This document shows positions 59,647 to 64,000 of a stretch of 64,000 nt of DNA, one piece after another; position 1 is the first letter of the stretch, and the number at the start of each line of letters is the position of its first letter. The stretch lies in contig JADKFE010000018.1 of assembly GCA_016717595.1 (NCBI GenBank), positions 1 through 64,000 of the forward strand. Direction: 5' to 3'. The notes beneath the pieces are model-generated. The model saw only the letters and a list, made by a program, of their open reading frames with translations, made no database searches and was not told the origin of the DNA. Source of the stretch: Deltaproteobacteria bacterium (GTDB taxonomy: Bacteria; Myxococcota_A; UBA796; CAJQPC01). Both the position numbers and the translations under genes were made by a program.

Positions 59647-61428
59647 ATGAACCACCGCCGCCGCGCCGCCCTCGTGCTCTCCACCGCCGTGTTGACGCTC
59701 CTCACGTCCTGCTTCTTGGGCCGCTTTGAGCTGGTGCGGCGCATCCATGAGCTGCCCGAGTTCACCCACTCCGGCGCGGGCGTCGAGGAGACGTGGGTGA
59801 CGATGCGTGACGGGGTGCGCCTCCACACCGAGGTCTTTCGCCCCGAAGGTTTGGAGCGCGCCCCGACGGTGCTCATCCGCAACCCCTATGACTCGATGCG
59901 GATCTTGGAGCGCACCCGCTGCGGCGTGCTCAACCGTTACGGCTACGCCTGCGTGCTCCAAGACGTGCGCGGCCGCATTCAGAGCGAAGGGGAGTGGGTG
60001 CCCCTGGTGAACGAGCGGAACGACGGCCTCGACACCTTGGACTGGCTCGTGAAGCAGCCCTTCATCGACGGCAACATCGCCATGATGGGCCCGAGCTACC
60101 TCGCCTGGACCCAGTGGGCCGTCGCCGACGCCTTGCCCCCAGAGGTCAAGACGATCCTGCCCTCGGTGTTTGGCCCGCCGATGTACAGCGCGAACTACGA
60201 GCGGGGCCTGTTTCGCCACGACATCATCACGGCCTGGGCGGCGCTGATGCCCCACGGCGAGACGCGGATGCGCGCGGATGACGAGTACTGGTCCGCCGCC
60301 ACCCACCGCCCCGCCATCGACGCCGACACTCTGTACTTAGAGGGCCCGCTGCCGTGGTATCGCGCGCTCCTGCAGAGCCCCTCGCCGTCCGACCCGTACT
60401 GGACAACCCCGCCGGTCTCGCCCCTCGCGGACCTGCCCCCGGCGGTCAATGTGCCCGTGCTGATGGTCGGCGGCCTGTTCGACCCGTTCTTCTTGCCCCA
60501 GCTCAAGGCCTTTGAGGCTCTGGGCAGCCGCGCCGAGAGCGTGCTGATCCTCGGCCCCTGGAACCATCTCGGTCGGGTGAGCGGCGAGCTGAATGAGCTT
60601 GAGGGCGCCGGGGGCCTCTTCCAGTGGGCCTTGACCTTGGAGTGGCTCGACCACACCCTGCGCGGCGCGCCTCTGCGCACCTTCAGCCGGGGCGAGGTCC
60701 GCGTGTTGGGCCCTGATGAGACGAGCTGGCGGGTGTCTCCGGTGTGGCCCTCCCCCGACGCCACGCCCCACACCTGGGCCCTGGCGGACGCCCCCGCCTC
60801 CCAAGACTGCGCCGGCGGCGCGCTCCTGTTGGAGCTCGACCCGCCGCCGTCAGAGACCCAGTTCGTCTACAACCCCGACGACCCCAACCCCACCTTGGGC
60901 GGCGCGTCGTTGTTGTCTTTCGCCTTCTTCCCCAGCCTCGACGTCACCCCCGGCCCCGTCGAGCAAGGCCTGAGCTGCGAGCGCGCCGACGTGTTGACCT
61001 TCAAGAGCGCGCCGCTCCTCGCGCCCACCCGGCTCTCCGGCGCCGCCAAGCTCACCCTCACCGTGCGCTCCACGGCCCCGGACACGGCGTTCGTGGCGCG
61101 GCTCATCGTCGAGAGCGAAGACGGCCAAGCCCACCTCATCCGCGAGGCCGCCGCCACCTTGGCCTTCCCCGATGAGGCCACCCAGGCGCCAATCCCCCAC
61201 GTCCCCGGCGAAGAGGTGGCCTTAGAGCTCAACTTCTGGCCGATGGAGTGGACCTTGCCAAAAGGCGCTCGTCTGCGCATCGACCTCAGCTCGTCGAGCT
61301 TCCCCGCCCTTCACAACCACAACAACCGCTTCGGGCCCTGGTCTGAGCAGACCGGCGCTGATCTGGCCACCCAGACCGTGCTCTTGGGCGAGGGCCGGGC
61401 GGAGCTGACCTTGCCGATCGTGCCTTAG
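59647..61428 (+). CDS. CocE/NonD-family hydrolase lipoprotein
   Basis: A 593-residue protein with a lipoprotein signal (LLTSC, Cys22), a CocE/X-Pro dipeptidyl-peptidase alpha/beta hydrolase domain and a C-terminal jelly-roll domain. VTMRDGVRLHTEVFRPEG and VLIRNPYD are the family start. The nucleophile Ser is in MMGPSYLAWTQW; the acid Asp is probably in VGGLFDPFF and the His in LGPWNHLG. Relatives cleave acyl-proline peptides or esters such as cocaine. The substrate here is unknown. Its last four bases overlap the convergent lipoprotein gene. Confidence 0.9.
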   Translation: MNHRRRAALVLSTAVLTLLTSCFLGRFELVRRIHELPEFTHSGAGVEETWVTMRDGVRLHTEVFRPEGLERAPTVLIRNPYDSMRILERTRCGVLNRYGYACVLQDVRGRIQSEGEWVPLVNERNDGLDTLDWLVKQPFIDGNIAMMGPSYLAWTQWAVADALPPEVKTILPSVFGPPMYSANYERGLFRHDIITAWAALMPHGETRMRADDEYWSAATHRPAIDADTLYLEGPLPWYRALLQSPSPSDPYWTTPPVSPLADLPPAVNVPVLMVGGLFDPFFLPQLKAFEALGSRAESVLILGPWNHLGRVSGELNELEGAGGLFQWALTLEWLDHTLRGAPLRTFSRGEVRVLGPDETSWRVSPVWPSPDATPHTWALADAPASQDCAGGALLLELDPPPSETQFVYNPDDPNPTLGGASLLSFAFFPSLDVTPGPVEQGLSCERADVLTFKSAPLLAPTRLSGAAKLTLTVRSTAPDTAFVARLIVESEDGQAHLIREAAATLAFPDEATQAPIPHVPGEEVALELNFWPMEWTLPKGARLRIDLSSSSFPALHNHNNRFGPWSEQTGADLATQTVLLGEGRAELTLPIVP

Positions 61429-62660
61429 AGCACCACCGCCCCGCGCCCCAACGCCAGATTCAGCCCCCGCACCGCGTGAGACGAGTCGCCGATGATGTCT
61501 TTGTAGAGCTGGGGGTTCTTCGCCTTGATCTCGGGCAGGTTGTCGAAGGCGCCCAAGGCCTTGAGCGTGCGGGTGGTCTCGATGGTGAGGTTCACCGCGT
61601 CGTTGAGCTTCTGCTGCTCGGCGGCGTCGGGGGTGTAGAGGCCCAGCGCCATGAGCTTGTGCGCGCTCTCTAACCAATGACCCAAAAACTTGAGCTGCTG
61701 CACCATCAAGATGAGGCGCATCGAGGGCTGCTGGGTGATGGCCTGGCCGTAGAGGTTGGTCTCTTCAGTGAGCCGCCAGAACAGGAGCTTGCCTTGGGCC
61801 TGGAGCTTCTGGCGCTCGGCCTCACCGCCAAAGCCCCGGGCGACGGCGTGGGCGCTGCCTTGAAGCAGGTGGGCCCCGCCGCAGGTGTACTTAAAGATGC
61901 CTTGACCCCGCTTCACGAAGGGGCCGCCGGACGCCATCGCCGTGAGCAGCTCTTGGCTCTCCGTGGTCAAGACGTGGACCTGGAGCTCGACGAGCTTGTC
62001 TAGGCTCATCGCCGTGCCGTTCGTCGCCGTCCAGCGTAAACCTTTGGGCGCCCAGGCCGCCAGGGCTTGCACCGCCCAGGGCATGTCGTTGGGCGAGTCA
62101 AACGAGGTGCGGGTGCCATCAGCGCTCAAGTACGTCGTCATCAGGCTGTGCTGCCAGGCATCAGCCAGGGTGAGCTCCTCTTCGCCGACCTTCACCACCC
62201 GCGCGGGGGTGAGCCCGATCTCGGTGAGGTTCTTGAGGCTGAGATCCGTGTGGGGCTCGACGCTCAGCGCTCCGAGGGTGCGCGGAAAGTGCGGCAGGCG
62301 CTCGCTGTTGATCTCCTCGACCTGGGCAAAACGCTCAAAGAGGTGCTCGATCGCCGGGCGACCGTTGGTCAACACGAGGCCCTCGCCCCGGGCCAACAAG
62401 GCGTGGGTGATCGCCCAAGGATCTTCAGGATCGGCGGCGTACTGATCCACCACCGCGCCGAGCACCTCCAAGGTCTTCTCGACGTCGGGCCCCGCCGGGG
62501 CGGGGTAGGGCGTCTTGAGGGCCTGCTTGGGGCCTTCAGGCTCGGGCATGGCTGGGAGCGCGGCGGCGGGCGGCGGGGGTGTCTCTGGCGCCGTCGGGGC
62601 CTCGGGCTCCCCGGCGCAGCCGACGGCGAAGGCGAGCAGGGCGAGACCGGCGGGGCTCAT
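61425..62660 (-). CDS. Uncharacterised lipoprotein
   Basis: A 411-residue lipoprotein (AVGCAG, Cys15) with a Pro/Ala/Glu-rich linker to about residue 55, then a mostly helical domain with no recognised motif. There is a Cys in KYTCGGAHLLQG and several conserved-looking Trp. It is coupled to the upstream NHL-type gene by a four-base ATGA overlap, so the two are probably one operon and may form a complex. Confidence 0.7.
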   Translation of the reverse strand: MSPAGLALLAFAVGCAGEPEAPTAPETPPPPAAALPAMPEPEGPKQALKTPYPAPAGPDVEKTLEVLGAVVDQYAADPEDPWAITHALLARGEGLVLTNGRPAIEHLFERFAQVEEINSERLPHFPRTLGALSVEPHTDLSLKNLTEIGLTPARVVKVGEEELTLADAWQHSLMTTYLSADGTRTSFDSPNDMPWAVQALAAWAPKGLRWTATNGTAMSLDKLVELQVHVLTTESQELLTAMASGGPFVKRGQGIFKYTCGGAHLLQGSAHAVARGFGGEAERQKLQAQGKLLFWRLTEETNLYGQAITQQPSMRLILMVQQLKFLGHWLESAHKLMALGLYTPDAAEQQKLNDAVNLTIETTRTLKALGAFDNLPEIKAKNPQLYKDIIGDSSHAVRGLNLALGRGAVVL

Positions 62661-64000
62661 GGGGCCTCAGCGGCCTCGGCAGCCTCGGCGGCGGCGCGCT
62701 CGGCCTCTTCAGCCTGGGCGTCGAGGTAGGCCTGCATCGCGTCGAGGCGGATGATGCGGTCGCGGTCGACGCAGTAGAGGATGTCGTCCTGGGCGGCGAT
62801 GCGGGGGCGCACCAAGGAGAGATCCGACATCTTCACCTTGTACTCAAGCTTCTTGGGCGTCTTGTACTTAAACGCCCAGCCCTGGTCGGTGACGATCCAG
62901 ATGCGGTTGTCCTCGTCGATGGTGATGTCGAGGTCTTCGTAGCCCAGGCCGAGCTGATCCGTGGACCAGATGACGCCGTGGCGGAAGCCGTCGACGTCGT
63001 ACATCACGATGTCGCGGCCAAACGCCAGGTACAGCTTGCCGTTCTTGGCGACCTCCATGGCGTTCGGGGTGCCGTCCTCGATGGGCCAGCGCCCGACCTC
63101 TTGGGCGTCCAGGGTGTAGGCGATCATCTCGTTGCCGAGCACCACATAGAGGCGCTGCTTCTTGGGCACCCAGGCGAGGTAACCTTCGCCGCCGACGCCC
63201 GAGTTGATGGTGTTCGTGTTCTGCACCGTCCAGCCGATCATCGGCCGGCCCTCGGCGTCAAACACCTGCACCCGCTTCGTCGTGTCCAGCACCGCGAAGG
63301 CCTCCCCTTGGTCTTTGCCCATGGGGATGAGCTCGACGTCCAGCGGGTTGATGAACCGCCCGCTCTCGTCGCCGGACGCGGCGCCGGAGACGTACCAGGT
63401 GCGGCCCTCGGTGAACCAGGCGTCGGTGATGTCGGCCTTGTCGCCGCCCCACTGGGCGTCGGCTTTGCCCTCATAGGTGAAGCGCTGCACGCGGTTGTTG
63501 CCGATGTCGGCGACGTAGAGATCCCCGTTGTCGTTGATCTCGATGGGCACAGGCTCACCGAAGGACTGAAGCTGGCCCGGAGACCAGCCCTTCGCGCCCC
63601 AGTTGGGCACGCTGAGATCCGGGCCGCCGATGAGCTCGGAGTAGGCGTAGAAGATCTCGACGATCTCCTCAAGCTCCTCTTGGGCTTTGCCATAGGAGCG
63701 CAACATCGCCATCTCGATGGCGGCGATGCCGTTGGGATCCTTGAGCTTTCGCAGGGCGTCCAGCGCCGTGTCATCCGGGCGAATCGCCGCCGCGCGGAAG
63801 CCGACGTCCACGAGCTGCAGCACCTTGGGCTTCACCCAGTCCGCGCCGTCGGCGGCCTCGTCCATGATGAAGTCCATGGCGTCGCGGTCACCAAACTCGG
63901 CGGCCTTGATCTTGGCGTAGGCGTCCTTGATCGACTGCTCGTGCTTCTCGCTGAGCTTCGTGGCCTCGGGGCCCTCTAGCCACTTGATGTACGCCTCAAG
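62657..64000 (-). CDS. NHL-repeat-type protein, 5' end beyond window
   Basis: The reading frame is open to the right edge, so the N-terminus is missing; at least 447 residues are present. Residues after about 100 contain NHL/beta-propeller-like units (DNGDLYVADIGNNRVQRF, FAVLDTTKRVQVFDAEGRP, RIWIVTDQGWAFKY). The part before them is helical. The C-terminus is Glu/Ala-rich. NHL propellers mediate protein or polymer interactions; role unknown. Coupled to the downstream lipoprotein gene. Confidence 0.75.
   Translation of the reverse strand, partial: LEAYIKWLEGPEATKLSEKHEQSIKDAYAKIKAAEFGDRDAMDFIMDEAADGADWVKPKVLQLVDVGFRAAAIRPDDTALDALRKLKDPNGIAAIEMAMLRSYGKAQEELEEIVEIFYAYSELIGGPDLSVPNWGAKGWSPGQLQSFGEPVPIEINDNGDLYVADIGNNRVQRFTYEGKADAQWGGDKADITDAWFTEGRTWYVSGAASGDESGRFINPLDVELIPMGKDQGEAFAVLDTTKRVQVFDAEGRPMIGWTVQNTNTINSGVGGEGYLAWVPKKQRLYVVLGNEMIAYTLDAQEVGRWPIEDGTPNAMEVAKNGKLYLAFGRDIVMYDVDGFRHGVIWSTDQLGLGYEDLDITIDEDNRIWIVTDQGWAFKYKTPKKLEYKVKMSDLSLVRPRIAAQDDILYCVDRDRIIRLDAMQAYLDAQAEEAERAAAEAAEAAEAP

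Overview
The window is uniformly GC-rich DNA with short gaps between genes, no rRNA or tRNA, and about 48 protein genes plus one RNA gene (RNase P RNA, rnpB). The content points to a Gram-negative, didermic, probably Myxococcota/delta-proteobacterial genome. At least fifteen products carry a lipoprotein signal followed by an acidic D/S/T/P linker. Several have arrays of MopE-type Asp/Cys metal-binding motifs, and one has PKD, LamG and discoidin domains. There is also an MreB, a multi-PAS histidine kinase, a eukaryotic-like Ser/Thr kinase and a DUF3516 helicase. The taxonomic placement is inference from gene content.

Layout. 1-2.1 kb: a WD40-like gene cut by the window edge, an 85-bp tandem repeat and a lipoprotein, both genes frameshifted. 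2.0-4.8 kb: hisS and a vanadium-haloperoxidase-like protein. 5.1-9.5 kb: a seven-repeat MopE-type lipoprotein and a PHP-domain lipoprotein. 9.6-13.7 kb: a B12-binding-type radical SAM protein divergent from a histidine kinase/response regulator pair. 13.7-15.4 kb: an AlkB-like dioxygenase facing an ImuA-like RecA-fold protein that has a GAAC-N4-GTTC (LexA-type) box just upstream. 15.5-22.9 kb: amine oxidase, RoxA-like dihaem protein and two more seven-repeat MopE-type lipoproteins. 22.9-28.5 kb: alpha/beta hydrolase, ATP-grasp protein, siderophore-interacting flavoprotein and DUF3516 helicase. 28.6-37.4 kb: a same-strand run of envelope genes (Ig-like lipoprotein, beta-barrel, 1369-residue PKD adhesin, PpiD-like foldase, M48 protease). 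37.5-43.4 kb: mreB, trxA, a J-domain protein and a CcsA/HemX-hemA-hemC tetrapyrrole operon. 43.4-45.8 kb: methyltransferase and epimerase divergent from a small lipoprotein across an 18-bp gap. 45.8-46.7 kb: a 42-bp repeat array, then a poly-G low-complexity stretch that ruins a small gene. 46.7-51.2 kb: a compact minus-strand cluster (choline/ethanolamine-kinase-like, two exported beta-rich proteins, an HExxH lipoprotein peptidase, an uncharacterised protein). 51.2-54.1 kb: maeB divergent from rnpB. 54.1-64 kb: an FAD/4Fe-4S membrane fusion protein, a sulfatase-fold lipoprotein, a Ser/Thr kinase, an NnrU-like protein, a CocE-type hydrolase lipoprotein, an uncharacterised lipoprotein and an NHL-type protein running off the right edge.

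The coherent functional units are the haem operon, the sensor/regulator pair, the putative SOS/alkylation repair pair and the large set of surface lipoproteins. Four genes show single-base frame breaks, at least two in G/C homopolymers, and there is a G16-CC-G10 run. Parts of the sequence are therefore probably consensus errors, and apparent pseudogenes should be read with that in mind. I did not find a recognisable phage, transposon, CRISPR array or known defence island. The most unusual non-coding signals are the helically phased 42-bp palindrome array (45.84-46.09 kb) and a 22-bp palindrome shared by two distant upstream regions (11.17 and 28.54 kb).
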